In this document: positions 45,586 through 57,323 of the stretch, in pieces
Layout: every line of letters starts with the position of its first letter
How positions within the stretch are numbered: the stretch's first letter is position 1
Assembly: GCF_026914185.1 (NCBI RefSeq)
Contig: NC_070563.1
Location: 186,001-250,000 of the forward strand
Direction: 5' to 3'
Length of the DNA stretch: 64,000 nucleotides
Source of the DNA: Puccinia triticina
Lineage: Eukaryota; Basidiomycota; Pucciniomycetes; Pucciniales; Pucciniaceae
Translations under genes and position numbers: made by a program
The notes under the pieces: generated by a model
Seen by the model: the letters and a program-made list of their open reading frames with translations, nothing else
Databases searched by the model: none
Told to the model about the DNA's origin: nothing

Positions 45586-47302
45586 TGAGTTGCCAGATTC
45601 ATAATCTAACAAACAGCCTATTGGAAGGCTCTGGAACCGTTGTGACAATCCAAGAACCAACACAAGCTCAGGCCACCCGTGAACGTCCAAAAGGCGCGCC
45701 AAACAAACCAAAATCTACAAAAAGGGACCCCTCCGCCTTTGAACACATTGAAAATAAAAGGAAGAATGAAGAAGGAGCAATGATGAAGTCCAAGAAACAG
45801 AAGCTAGCGGAAACCAGAAAAGCGGAGAAGGAAGAAATGAAACAAATGAAGAAAGAAGAGAAGGAGCAACAAAAAAGGAAGAAAGAAGAGGAAAATAAAG
45901 AGCAAGAAGAGAAGAAGAAGGAACCAGCGCCCAAGAAGAGGAAACTCCCGGCTCAAAAGTCAAAGACCACCAAGAACGTCGCTCTGTCTCCTTCTCCAAC
46001 TCCTTTCATGTTGCTGTTTCCATCACCATCACCCTCCTCACCTGCTCTTCCTCCTCCTCCGCCGCCAAAAGCCCAAGCCCCGACAAAGCGCTTCAAACCG
46101 GTCCGTGTCGCGCCTAAGAAGCCAGATCCACCTTCCCCTTTCCCTCCTGTGAAATCAGCCTTGTCTGCCGCCGCCCCTCTGCAGCAACGTCCGTCCCGTG
46201 TCGCTGGGAAGTTTCAAGCTCCACCTTCCCCTTCCCCTCCTGTGCAATCAACCTCGTCTGCCCCTGCACCTCTGCTGCAACTTTTGACCCGCGCCACCGC
46301 TAAGAAGCCAGCTCCACCTTCCCCTTCCCCTCCTGCTCAATCAACCTCGTCTGCCCCCGCCCCTCCGCGGAAATTGAGCCAGGTACCTCCTCCGCAAGCC
46401 ATGCGAGTCCCTCCACCGCCAACAGCTCCAGTCTCTCCATCACCAACAGCTCCAGTCCCCCCCAACCATCCGAAGAACCAGTCAACCAACCAAATTGGCT
46501 CAATCAACTCCCAGTCATCATCAGAACCTTGGTCAAGCGTATCCTTGATGTTGAGTCAGATGGCCATTGTGGATTTCGCGCGGTGGCATGGTGCTTGGGG
46601 AATGGTCAGGGCGCTTGGGGTGCAGTCCGAGAAGCTCTAGCCAACGAAATCAGCAAACAAAGCAAGTGGTACGTGAAATTGGGACATTTCCACAACGTCA
46701 AGTCGACTCTGGCCAGAATAAACATTTCCAGTACCAAAGGTTGCAGCATGGCTCATTGGATGGTGATTCCCTCTTCCGGCGAAGCACTGGCCAACACTTT
46801 CCAACGGCCAGTTTTTTATTTCACTGAAGAGTGGTCTCAAACTTTCCTTCTCTCCTTCTGCCCTCCTAACAGAAACCCCCCAATCTTCTTGGCTTTTATC
46901 CGGCGGATTGATCAGTTTGTGGCCCTAGAACTATCCTCCCCTGACGTCTTCCATGCCCCTTCCCTACAAAAGAGCTGGAAGCTAAATGCCAACCCAGAGG
47001 CACTAGGTCAATTGGGAGGCAAGATACTCTGATTGTTTTGCTCAAATAGGTGGAAGAAAGCTCCTCTTTCCTGATAAGAATGGTAAATATTACTAGTATT
47101 CCCATTTGTAATTTTCATGTATTGGTGGTTGTCCTAGTCTTTTTTGAATAAATATTGTGTTTATTTCTCTCTAGTATTTTTTGAATAAATACTGTTTTTA
47201 TTTTCTTGTCCTTATTATATCTGGCAGCTCTGAGAGTTTGTGACATCAAACATGAGGCACAAATTGTGTGCTGGTAGGGAGCATGTCTATTGTGGAGCTG
47301 CA

Positions 47303-47690
47303 CCCCTCATATCTCATGTTCTGATGGCACACTAATGCCACAAACCTTATAGCGCAGAGTATTTACAGTCTTGAAATATCCCTGGAAATTTTAGACTGTT
47401 TGGGTGTGTAACACAAAGGTTACACAGTTAGCAGTCATTTCCTACTAAGCATTCAGCACGCCCCTTATGTGTCATGTTCTGATGGAACAATAATGCCAAA
47501 AAATTTATATCACAGAGTTTATGCAGTCTTAAGATATCCCTGGAATCTGTGGACATTTTGGGTGTGTAACGCAAAAGTTACACATTCAGCAGTTATTTTC
47601 CTACTAATTTTGGCGCACATCCCTTATATCTCATTTTCCAATGGGACAATACTGCTAAAACTTTCAGTCTTGTCTTTTTATGTATATTTC
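47303..47690. repeat. tandem repeat, about 158 bp x 2.4
   Basis: Units start cccctcatatctcatgttct (47303), ccccttatgtgtcatgttct (47461) and cccttatatctcattttcc (47621). Each contains gtgtgtaac.caaa.gttacac. The unit is related to the interior of the hAT-like element (37640, 37795). Confidence 0.75.
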
Positions 47691-47939
47691 TCTGTGCTCT
47701 CAAATTTTTAAGCATGTGGTAGATGGGAGAAAGAAGTTATGGTTGTTCATGAATAATAAAAATACAGGTTTACTTCGCGCACGGAGGGAAACTTGTTGCG
47801 CACAGGAATTTCCGTTGACTCGACGTCACGTGACATTGGGCCCCCCTCCGTGCGCGCCATCAGCTCCCCTCAAAAAACTATCCGCACACGGGGGTGCCGT
47901 GCGGTGACAGGTGGCCGGGGTGAAGCACTCCGGCCATCC

Positions 47940-48330
47940 AGAGGAAACAATCCTCTTGCTGACCAGCACAGACCTGTCATCTGGCGGCTACATCCCTCTC
48001 GATGACAGGCATAGACCGGTCATTGAGAGGCTACATCCCTCTCAATGACTGGAATAGATCAGTCATTGGGAGGCTACATCCCTCTTGATGACCAGCATAG
48101 ACCGGTCATCAAGAGGCTACATCCCTCTCAATGACCAGAATAGACTGGTCATTGGGAGGTTACATCCCTCCCAATGGATGACCGGAATTCCGGTAATTGA
48201 GAGAGATGTGTTCTCTTGATGACCAGAATGCTGGTCATTGAGAGAGATGTGTTCTCTCGATGACCAGAATGCCGGTCATTGAAAGAGATGTGTTCTCTTG
48301 ATGACCGGAATGCCGGTGTGGAACTCCTAC
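47940..48330. repeat. palindrome array, left arm
   Basis: Units of the type ctcgatgacaggcatagaccggtcattgagaggctacatcc, mirrored by the right-arm array. Confidence 0.85.
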
Positions 48331-49004
48331 CGTGCCAGGCGGTAGGCAGAGATTTGAGGGGATGGGTGCTGTGTGAGCTGCCCTCGTGGGTGGTCCAAGA
48401 AATGAGATGAGGATCAAAAAGAGTGATAGCGTTGGGGGGGGGGGGGGGGGGGGATTTTTGAGAGACGACGGGGATGGAATACCGTTGGCAGTGGTTGGTT
48501 TGAGGAGGATCAGGTGATGGTGATAAGGGGGATAAGGATCAGGAATAGAGCTGGGGATACTGCCAGCAGATCAGAAAAGGGTGATGGAATTTCTCTTGGA
48601 TCAGAGCAAGTCCCCTGCCATCCCATCCTCCAAGTTCGAACTCAAACTTGGACTCTGGGGAGTGACATGTCACAGGACATGTCATCACATCCCTAACTAC
48701 AAACATCAAACAGGAAAAGAGGAACAAAAGAAGAAACACAAGAAAACACCACAACAATCAAATGATAAAGAATCTAAACAGAAAACAAAACAAGACAGAA
48801 CAAAACCCACATTACTCATGTGTTAGGACCAAGAAAGGAAAAGAAAGAATCTGGGAGGGATTGAAAATCTTGAGGAAGTGAGAAAGTGAGGGAAGGGATC
48901 ATCTTGAGGATGAATCTTGAGGCTGCAGGGTCTTGCTGGTGAGATTGCTGATCTTGCTGACTTGATGATTTTGATGATCTGGAGGGCCTGTACTGGTTTG
49001 AACA

Positions 49005-49560
49005 CCACACCGGTCATTGAGAGAGATGTATCCTCTTGGTGACCGGTCTACTCAGGTCATCGGGAGGGATGTAACCTCCTGATGACCGGTCTATTCCGGT
49101 CATTGAGAGGGATGTAGCCTCCCGATGACTGGTCTATTCCAGTCATCAAGAGGGATCTAGCCTCCCAATGACCGGTCTATGCCGGTCATCAAGAGGGATG
49201 TAGCCTCCCAATGACCGGTGACCGGTCTATTCCGGTCATTGAGAGGATTTTAGCCTCCCAATGACCGGTCTGTACGGTCATCAAGAGGGATGTAGCCTCC
49301 CAATGACCGGTCTGTACCGGTCATTGAGGGGGAAGTGTCCTCTTGATGACGGGGATGCCGGTCATTGAGAGAGATGTGATATACCCTCTCAATGACCGGT
49401 CTATTCCGGTCATCGAGAGGGATGTAGCCTCTCAATGACCGGTCTGTGCCGGTCATCGGGAGAGATGTAAACTCCCAATGACCGGTCTATTCCAGTCATT
49501 GAGAGGGATGTAGTCTCTTGATGACCGGTCTGTGCCGGTCATCAAGGGTTTTGTTTCCTC
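49005..49560. repeat. palindrome array, right arm, 43-bp period
   Basis: The best unit is CCTCTCAATGACCGG + TCTATT + CCGGTCATTGAGAGG + GATGTAG: 15-base arms, 6-base loop and 7-base spacer. About 12 units. Arms vary between units mostly by changes that keep pairing (A-T or G-T). Confidence 0.88.
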
Positions 49561-50219
49561 CAGATGGCCGGAGTGTCTCAACCCGGCCACCTGTCACCGC
49601 ACAGCACCCCTGTGTGCGGATGTTTTTTTGAGGGGAGCTGGTGGCGAGCACAGAGGGGAGCCCAATATCACGTGACATTGAGTCAACGGAAGTTCCTGTG
49701 CGCAACAAGTTTCCCTCCATGCACAAAGTAAACCCATAAAAATATTATTACAAATTAGTGGGGACAACCCCCAAAATAAAATTATTTTGGGTCAACGACT
49801 CCCAAAAAAGCCGTACCCAAAAAAAGGGTCTAGGTTGACATCAAGCGCTGGTCAAAAAATAGTTGTGCGGACGTATGGAAGTTGTTTTTCCAAGACCCTA
49901 TAAAGTTGCTTAGGTGAAAGATTAGCTTGTGCCTGTCCAACCTATAGAATTTGGGTAACTTTTCGACATTACTTCTGGTCCAAAAACAATCTTGAAATAT
50001 ACACAAAATGAGGGTTTTGCACGGAAAGGGTCTGTGCTCACCAACACACTTTCCACAGTTTGCTCTCCACAAGAATGTAGAGGGGATCATGGGAGATGTA
50101 CACATCGGTACTCTTTTCTCCAGCATGTTCCAATGAAATTGATCTAATAAACAAGGAGTGGATGTGGTGGGTGAGCTGTAGAAAAAATAAACAAAATACC
50201 TTGAAAATTCATTCTTGGT

Positions 50220-51001
50220 GCGCGAGTTCGGGGAGCTAAGGGGTAAGTCCCTCCTGACGGAGGCTTGCTTTGCGAGTTCGCCCCCAAAGTCTCAAGGGAC
50301 TTTGTCAATTTTGAGCAACCTCCGAAGGAGGCAAAGGAGGGACTTGCCTCTAAAGTTGCATTTCTGGCCCTAAAGGATCAAGACAAATGGCAGGGAGGAT
50401 GCCACACTCCCCCATCTTCCTCAATATCACCCTTTAGACTTCCAATTCTCTCCTTGCTTTTGGCACCATTAATCACCAGCTTCTTAGCTTATTTTCCCCC
50501 ACTTCAAACTTCCCTGTATTCATCCTCCCTGGTGCGCAAGCACCCTCCTGCTTGCAGGAGGACTTGTGCCTAATGTCCAACATTTGGCTTAAGGCTGCCC
50601 AGCCAAATGTTGAAAAATGCCTTCTAACCCACATATCACCGCATACCCCTCTGATTCCTTCACAGCCTCCGGTGTAGGACTCCAGTCTCCAGGGATGGAT
50701 GGGTAATTGAAGTTCCTCTGAGGGGGAAATAAATTGTATGATAGGTTGAAAGGCTATTACAATCTATGGGTGGTTTGAAAGACCTGCTACTCTAATAGTA
50801 CTATGCAAATAACCAAGAGTCTTGTAATCAATATTCAAATGTGGCAGATTCCAAGATAGCTCTTACTTTCATATAGTAATCTCTATCAGACCTAAATATC
50901 TAATTCAATGTCTTTTTATACCGGTTATAACTAAGGATAACGTGGTTTGTTATGGTGAAGTTCCTCTACTGTTGTTGCTGTTATAATTTGTACTACTACT
51001 T

Positions 51002-51034
<33 letters not shown>

Positions 51035-52450
51035 ATATGCTAATAAGGAGAATGGGTTGTTGGTTGGTTGATTGTTGATTGTTGGTTGGTTGGTTGTTGA
51101 TTGTTGGTTCTACTACTGCACTATGACTGACTGACTCTATGCTACTCAATACTACTACTGCTAACTACTACTACTAGCTACTACTGTGACCAAACCTCTG
51201 TAGGCTGATGGTCAAAAAAGAGAAATTATGGGGGGGAGAAGAGCTCCTTTTATATTGAAGAGTGAGGGATTCTAGCTCCAGGGAAACCTTTCACTGCAAA
51301 AAAAACTTGGTCAACTGCTTTCAGTTGACATGCAGGATACTCAAGCCAAGCTGCCATTGTAACTCCACCTGAATGCACAAGTGTCTTTGTTGGCACAGTC
51401 ACTGTGCAAGGTGCAAAGTGACTGTGAATTAAAGCTTGGGTTGAGTCAAACCTTGAGTAAGGCTGGTGTAACACCACAAGCTTCCTCAGAGTTACTACAT
51501 GTCAACTGCTCACAGTTGACACAGTTTTTTTTAGTGTGTGTGAGAAAATTTAGCTGCAGGGGATCTCAGTTGCACAGATGTACACCTGTACTGCACAGCC
51601 ACACAAGCAATGAGGGAATTATGCTGCAGTGACACTCTTTGTACACCTTATATGCCTGCATATATTGCACTGCCTGATGTTGTTTTTGCTATGTACCCAA
51701 GCCACCTTCCATATCCTTCAGAATGTGTTGCTATGTAACCAAGCCACCTTCCATGCACTCTGCACCCAACTAGAATACTCCCCCTTTCCAGGATTTGGGG
51801 GTCAAAGCCTCTCTCTGGTCCTCCTCCCTTGTCCTTGTATCCACATCGTGTATTCTTCCGTCCAATCAGCCATGGCCACCAAAGGGTGTATGTATGTAAA
51901 ATGTTGTAACTGTTGTGTCAGATTATCTCCTCCTCTTGTAATGGGTTCCACCTGTATGTAACTGTACTATCATAATACCTTTTCATATGTCCTTTTGGCA
52001 TTGCAACAGGCACAGCACACCACACTGGTACCATTAGAATCTTCTTTCATTTCTACATATTCTCATCTATTCAAACCAACACCTACCACCATCCGCTGAA
52101 AAATAAATTGATGTAAAAATTCCACCTGAGAGCCTATCCGGCCTGATGTAAGCCGGATAGCCAGTCCGGCCTAAACACATGAAAATAAGGTAAGATGTCA
52201 TATGTCAAAACCCTGTGGGACTCCAGCCTATGCACTCAAGAGACCTGCCATTCTCAAGTTAATACTGAAAAAAAAACGTGAGAGTGTGTCTGACCTTGTC
52301 CTTTGGATGATCCGATGGCTTCTTTGTATTGCCCAGGAATAGCCCTCACAAGAATGACAGCTGAGCGGCCAGTTTTTGAGGGATTTACTTACAAAAATAT
52401 GTACAAGATAGCTCAGATTGAGGGCTAAAACTGTGAGATTTCTCACCAAG
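50220..52450. repeat. fold-back repeat split by an LTR-like insertion
   Basis: 50530-50680 (cttgtgcctaatgtccaaca ... ttcacagcctccgg) and 52030-52450 (attagaatcttctttc ... gtgagagtgtgtctgac) are consecutive in the related element at 35985-36240. The 1.35 kb between them (about 50677-52027) is an insertion, probably an LTR. Its end shares gcattgcaacaggcacagca with 3230. Exact ends are not resolved. Confidence 0.55.
50996..51110. repeat. microsatellites (ACT)n and (TTGG/TTGA)n
   Basis: A (tac)n run of about 12 copies at 50993-51034, then a ttggttgattgttgg-type run at 51058-51110. Confidence 0.9.
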
Positions 52451-52533
52451 GCAAAAGGCTTAGCGCTCATAAATTGAGAGAGCGGTCCGGAGCTGAATCA
52501 GCTGCGGAACTTGGTAAGCAAAGCAAACCATCT

Positions 52534-53954
52534 TGTCAGCCTCCGTGATGCCAAGGACTACTCCTTCTAGCTACACGTGGTGCAAAACTAGTATAAAAGA
52601 GTATAAAACTCTGGGACAAAAAATCCAAGGGATAATTCCAATGATATATTGGTAATTATGGCGTAAAATATATGAAAAAATGGCGTAATTATATTAATAA
52701 AATTAATATAATTAAATAAAGAGGGGCCTGATAAAATCAGGGGTGTTTAATCCCTCAAAAGCAAACACTGGGGCCTGTAAACAGGTGTGGTTTAAATCCC
52801 AGCAAGGAATGGCGAAGAATCTCAAGAGAAAGGGGTTTGAACTTACTAGTAAAAAGCCCTTAAAGTCTTGAGGTTCTTCAGGGTAGAAACTGGGCAGTTG
52901 AAAGCGCTTGAAGAGGTTGATTCTGAAGGCTTGGTGGACACTGGGCAGTTTCTGGCGACAAAATGAGGCTAAAAACAACTACTAAGGGACTTACCAGGCT
53001 AGAAACAGGCTATTGAGCACGTGTTGAAGGCGGGTAAATTCAAGTAGGTATGTAAAAGCGTGAGGAAAGGGCTATTTGGGCGGACAGAGGGCTCTTTAAA
53101 TACCTTTTGCAGCCCTCTGAGGCGCCCAGGGGAGCCTCAGGGGCACTGGCCAACTTGTGGGCGCCTGCAAACAGGTTTTTTGCCGTGTTGATGGCGCCAT
53201 AGAGGCTTGAAACCCTTTGGGGGTGTGCCAAGGGAGACTAAATCAGTATTTTGATACCACAGTTCAACCTTGCTACATGTGTGGTACAGAAGGGGCTGAG
53301 ACATGTGGCCATTTGTTCCAGAATAGGCCACAGTATTTCCCAATCTAGTGTAATGAGCATGTACTAGTCCTTCTGCTGTGTCAGGAATATTCTGTTTACA
53401 TCCATGTGACATCATTACATATGTACAGCTTATGTAATGTATGTATTGTTTCACGTGGAGGGGCAGACTTGATGTCATTACTTCCCTGGTGGTCGTGCTG
53501 TAATGTACAGGTAGCCCTTTTGGGGTTTCATTCATGTTTGGAGCTCTGTGCCGTCTTTGGGCGTAGTGCGCAGCACGCGGGTTTAGATTTAACTCAACCT
53601 AAGTTGGGCTATCTTCTAAACTAAACATAACACCTCAGTTTCGTCACTGAAACTGGGGTAAAAGCATATATGGTTATGTTTATAAGCATACAGGTGCATT
53701 CACACGGGACGTGGTGCACCTGTTAAATTTTTTGAAGTCAATTTACACAAGGAAGGAATAACAATTAAGGGTACCTTGAAGTGAGGTACCCTAGGTTAAA
53801 TTAGGCTTAGATTCAGAATATGGAATAATATTCCAGGTTTTATATGTCTAATTATAAGTAATAGAAGTACTAGTGTATCTTTCTTACGTAATAATATTTC
53901 ATGTTTGCTTTTGATATTATGTCATGGTGGCTCTGACATAGTAGCCAGCTGACA
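52534..53954. mobile_element. solo LTR A, 1421 bp, TSD CATCT
   Basis: Starts TGTCAGCCTCCGTGATGCC and ends GTAGCCAGCTGACA. CATCT flanks both sides (52529-52533 and 53955-53959). It is homologous over its whole length to LTR B. There is no internal retrotransposon sequence, so it arose by LTR-LTR recombination. Confidence 0.9.
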
Positions 53955-53959
53955 CATCT

Positions 53960-54417
53960 TCTGCAGTCCAAACCAGCCGCAAGGCGTTGTAAAACTGACA
54001 CATCAAATTTGATGTATGCAGGCCCAACACCAGCGAGCAAATCAGGCTCGTGGATAATCCCGGCTCCCAGCAACTAAGAGCTAGAATATGAGTCAACACC
54101 AAAGGTGAGCGACTGACAACTCAAAACTTTGAAAGCAAAATGGAAATCTAATGCCTCTTCCATAAAACTCCTAAATCCTTTAGACATTGTTGAGGAGGAC
54201 AAGACCAACAGCACCGTCTATTATCAAAGAGAAGTAGAGAGACACGGTGAGTGGACGATTTCCAGACTGGCACAACAGAAACAAAAAGGCTAATGAGAAA
54301 CGCTCCACTCAGACAGGGCAGCGTTGTTACTCAGCCGTTTTGCCTAGTACAACCAAGTGGACCCCAAGGGCCAGAAACCCAAATTGGGTAAGGACGCTTG
54401 AGTCTTGAAGTATAGCA
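53960..54417. other. unique sequence between two solo LTRs, possible host gene remnant
   Basis: Minus-strand frames give stretches such as LLAGVGPAYIKFDVSVLQRL and SLIIDGAVGLVLLNN that look protein-like, but I could not assemble a gene or name a family. It continues at 63059 once LTR B is removed. Confidence 0.35.
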
Positions 54418-56599
54418 AAGGATGTCAGCCTCCGTGATGCCAAGGAATACTCCTTCTAGCTACACGTGGTGCAAAACTAGTATAAAAGAGTACCACACTC
54501 TGGAACAAAAGTCCTAGGGATAATTCCAATGATATGTTGGTAATTATGGCGAAAAAAATATATGAGAAAAATGGTGTAATTATATTAATAAAATTAATAT
54601 AATTAAATAAAGAGGGGCCTGATAAAATCAGGGGTGTTTAATCCCTCAAAAGTACACACTGGGGCCTGTGAACAGGGGTGGTTTAAATCCCAGTAAGGAA
54701 TGGTGGAGAATCTCAAGAGAAGGGGTTAAACTTGTTGGAATACAGACAACCCTCATAAGAGGAGTACCCCCGGTGAGTAGTACTTTTGTACACTCACCAC
54801 AAAAGGCTCATAATGAATAAGCTTATTCATTATGTTCTAAACCTGTAACAGGTCAATCAGATGACTCCACTCACAAGAAGTCACGCACTCTTGTGACAAG
54901 CAGTTACGCAAGCAACCATCTTGCACAAAACTCCGACGATCATCAATCGTCAAGCTTGTTGTGAGTTTAATCCTCACTTCACAAACTTAGTTGGTTGGAA
55001 AGCTAACCGCTTTCCTTCCCTCTACAGATCGGAACTTGTTGAAGTTCAACCCAAACCAAACCATCAAAGAAGTCAACTGCTCACTATCTTATCGTGAGTA
55101 GCGTGACACTTTGATTGAACCAATACAAGCAGAACAGAGAACTGACTTCGTTCTCTTTCTAACAAACAGCCCTACGAGTCTTATCAACCGTATCAGCTCG
55201 TCGATCACCGACAAAGATAATCTTTAAGAAACAAAACTAGGAACAATTACTCTCAAGTAATTTTGTTCTTCTTTCTTAATAACATCTTTAAAAGGCTGTT
55301 AAACATGAACTAATTGAATCGATCGATTGATCTTCTCTTTTCCAGAACAGATATAATTTATCTATAAAAGTCTAAAAGACAGTGCATTGGATTGATATTC
55401 GTGTGCAGATTAAACTACTGCCTTCAGGTAAAATAGCTTTAGATCTAGAACTCAATTATATGCTCTATTGTATTTATTACTAGAGTCCAAGGCGGCTGCG
55501 CCGCTGCAACCCCCCAGAGCATGCTTTCACAGTTTGATTTTTATTTTAGCTAGATAAATTATTGTATGTTGTTGTTTGAAACAACTCAATTTCTACTCCT
55601 GATCTGTCAAACAAAAAATACATGGAAAATGAATTAATCTGAATGTGTTGGTGTTGTCACTTTGGATTCTCAAAGTTGAAAACATATAAACTTCTCACAT
55701 TGTGGCATAATCCTAATGTAATCACTTTCTCTTCAGGAAAGTAAACAGATTAAATAAGCAGATAGTTTACAGTTGCTGAAAAGAAGATTTTTTTTTTTTT
55801 GAAATGTGCTGGTATGTCAAAACTTTGAAGAACCCTGAATTTAAGGTAGACTTAACCTGTCAAATAGTTTCTTCAACTAACTGCATGGATTTATCACATT
55901 CAACAGATTGCTTCCAACACCATTTTATTAATCATATTCATTCACAGTCTTGTGCAGATACAAGGCTTTTTTTGGGTACTCAGTCTTGTGCTGCAGTGAA
56001 GCATTCAAAATTTGATCAGTAGCCGCGTCAATATGGTTAGATCCATAATGAATTTTTGGGAATGGAGGGCTTGTGGCAGCCTAAAATGTGTTCGTTACTT
56101 CTGCTCAGAGATAAAACAAGAGGAATCTACCTTTGTGCAGGCGCCATGATCCACCAAAGGGACATACAACCAGCAAAGTAACAGAGAAAAAAACCACATA
56201 AAAATACATATGAGGGTAGGGATGCAGAGATCACAGAAAACACTGGCTGTGTATAGCATTTGGCACAAGATGGTGTTGTTTTTTGGAGGGAGGAAGGGGG
56301 GGCTATGTGATGAGTCTGATGGAGGACCGATTGAGGAACGGCAGCGGGGAAGAGTCAGATCCAGACAATTTTATTCTGACAATCCTTCATCCATCCATTT
56401 TGTGACCTGGATGGACACAAGGAGAAAGGGATTCCTCTGAGTATTAGATGGTGAGGAGGCGGATGGAAGAGTAAGGCATTGCTTACCCGGTCAATCAGCA
56501 GCGGGTAGTGTGCAATTCTCCTCTACATAGGCTGGAGAAATTAATGCTTGAATTTGAGGCCCTTAAATTTGAGACCATTGAGCGGGTCAAAGACGGAGT

Positions 56600-56890
56600 T
56601 TTGGAGTCTCAAGTTGGCGAGGGAGTGCCTGGGCGCCGGGCGTCTGGGCCTGGCGGCCCTCCAGCGCGCTCACAAACGGCTTCCGGAACAGCACAATCTC
56701 CCCAACGTTTGCAAAGATGATTGGCACCCCCCGCACGCCAATCAGCAGCTCAAGCTCCCCGTAAAACACCTACGAGAAGATCTAGTAGATCTCAACAAAG
56801 ACCACCTCCGTCCAGATCAGATCGTATATTGCTTCCTGGTGGTTCTGCTCCTTCTTGGAATATGTAGAGCAACCAGGTGGATCCATCAAG
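56600..56890 (-). pseudogene. RhoGEF (DH domain)-like fragment
   Basis: HQEAIYDLIWTEVVFV is very like the first helix of Dbl-homology domains (RQEAIYELIxTExDFV). After a stop and a TAG acceptor, the frame continues as PIIFANVGEIVLFRKPFVSAL, which fits the conserved IFxNVxEIxxFxxxFLxxL helix. No PH or CNH domain follows. With stops present and no complete domain it is a captured fragment. Confidence 0.55.
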
Positions 56891-56944
56891 CTAGATGAAG
56901 TCTGATAATTAGGTCCACAGAAGGTACAGGTAGGTTTATTTGTC

Positions 56945-57323
56945 TTAGGGAGGGGTGGATGGTTGGGCCAAGGAGTGAGGAGGACACTTACATTGCCAGG
57001 ATTGACATTGAGTTGAGTTGAGGGTGAGGTTGCTAATGGTCAACGGCTGGCGTTGTGGTTGAGAGTGTTTGTCAAAGGTGTGGATGGGGCCTCTGAACGC
57101 CAGAAGAAATCTCTCATAAGGGGAGTTGACGGTGCTTCTGGTAGGGCGGAGGTTGAACGGGCAGTCGCAGATGAGATGGATTTTGCCATGCCCAAGAGCC
57201 ACAAGCAGAAGGTGTTGTGAGTTGATGGGACGGCCGCCGCAGTGGCGTAGATTTGAGTGCAAATATTGGGGGCTGGTGATGGGGCTTGAGTTGCTCGCAG
57301 ATTGCGCAGTTTTCAGATATCAT
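56945..57323 (-). pseudogene. exon-like fragment of unknown protein
   Basis: An open minus-strand frame ends in a GTAAG donor at about 56990 (LNSTQCQSWQC then donor). It contains TFDKHSQPQRQPLTISNLTL. I do not recognise the family. It lies on the same strand as, and next to, the RhoGEF-like piece and may come from the same host gene. Confidence 0.35.

Larger units (their letters stand above)
42290..47032 (+). pseudogene. MULE transposase with C-terminal OTU domain, degenerate
   Basis: Pieces in order: DNA-binding-like VYDDVELVKEAIQEFACAHGF (42680-42740); transposase core with Asp in FLDCMYKTN (43385) and Asp in VVLTDQEEAL (43574); ETWLLMCEKYANAW; SQIESLHAFIKSY; SWIM-like CNRCYKNQMGIPFKH (44882-44925); basic/Lys-rich and Pro-rich linker beginning TRERPKGAPNKPKSTKRDPS (45676); and an OTU cysteine-protease-like domain, DVESDGHCGFRAVA (46547), ending FVALELSSPDVF. 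This order is that of Mutator-like elements with an added peptidase domain. Lesions are stops at 42559, in FCAK-stop (43828) and others, frameshifts near 42436 and 43436, a 698-bp MITE at 43893, a tRNA-like insertion at 45516, and a shift in a C7 run (46457-46463). 45000-45379 has GTAAG...CAG ends and may be an intron. The usual HF before VALEL is QF, so the OTU domain may be inactive too. Confidence 0.8.
47765..49735. mobile_element. 2-kb MULE-type fold-back element, 9-bp TSD
   Basis: Starts CAGGTTTACTTCGCGCACGG and ends with the inverted copy (CCATGCACAAAGTAAACCC). It is flanked by ATAAAAATA (47756-47764 and 49736-49744). Each arm of roughly 560-730 bp holds 100 bp of unique TIR then an array of 43-bp hairpin units. 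The loop (about 48340-49000) contains a G run at 48436-48453 and no gene. A right-end relic of the family lies at 32224. Confidence 0.87.
36813..49898. mobile_element. 13-kb MULE with long TIRs and 9-bp TSD
   Basis: Left TIR (36813 to about 36975, starting GGGTCTTGGAAAAA) and right TIR (about 49750-49898) are inverted copies over some 150 bp. They share words such as acgtccgc, gaccagcgcttga and tttttgggagtcgt. Flanks carry ATAAAGTTG at 36804-36812 and 49900-49908, with one unpaired T at 49899. A 9-bp TSD with long TIRs is the Mutator signature, and a Mutator-type transposase remnant lies inside. Nested inside are the 4.3-kb hAT-like element, the 698-bp MITE and the 2-kb fold-back element, which explain much of its size. 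Confidence 0.82.

Noticed and set aside
48000..49560. Regularly spaced palindromic repeats resembling a CRISPR array
   Set aside because: The genome is eukaryotic, the spacers are constant rather than unique, and the arrays lie in transposon arms; there are no cas genes.
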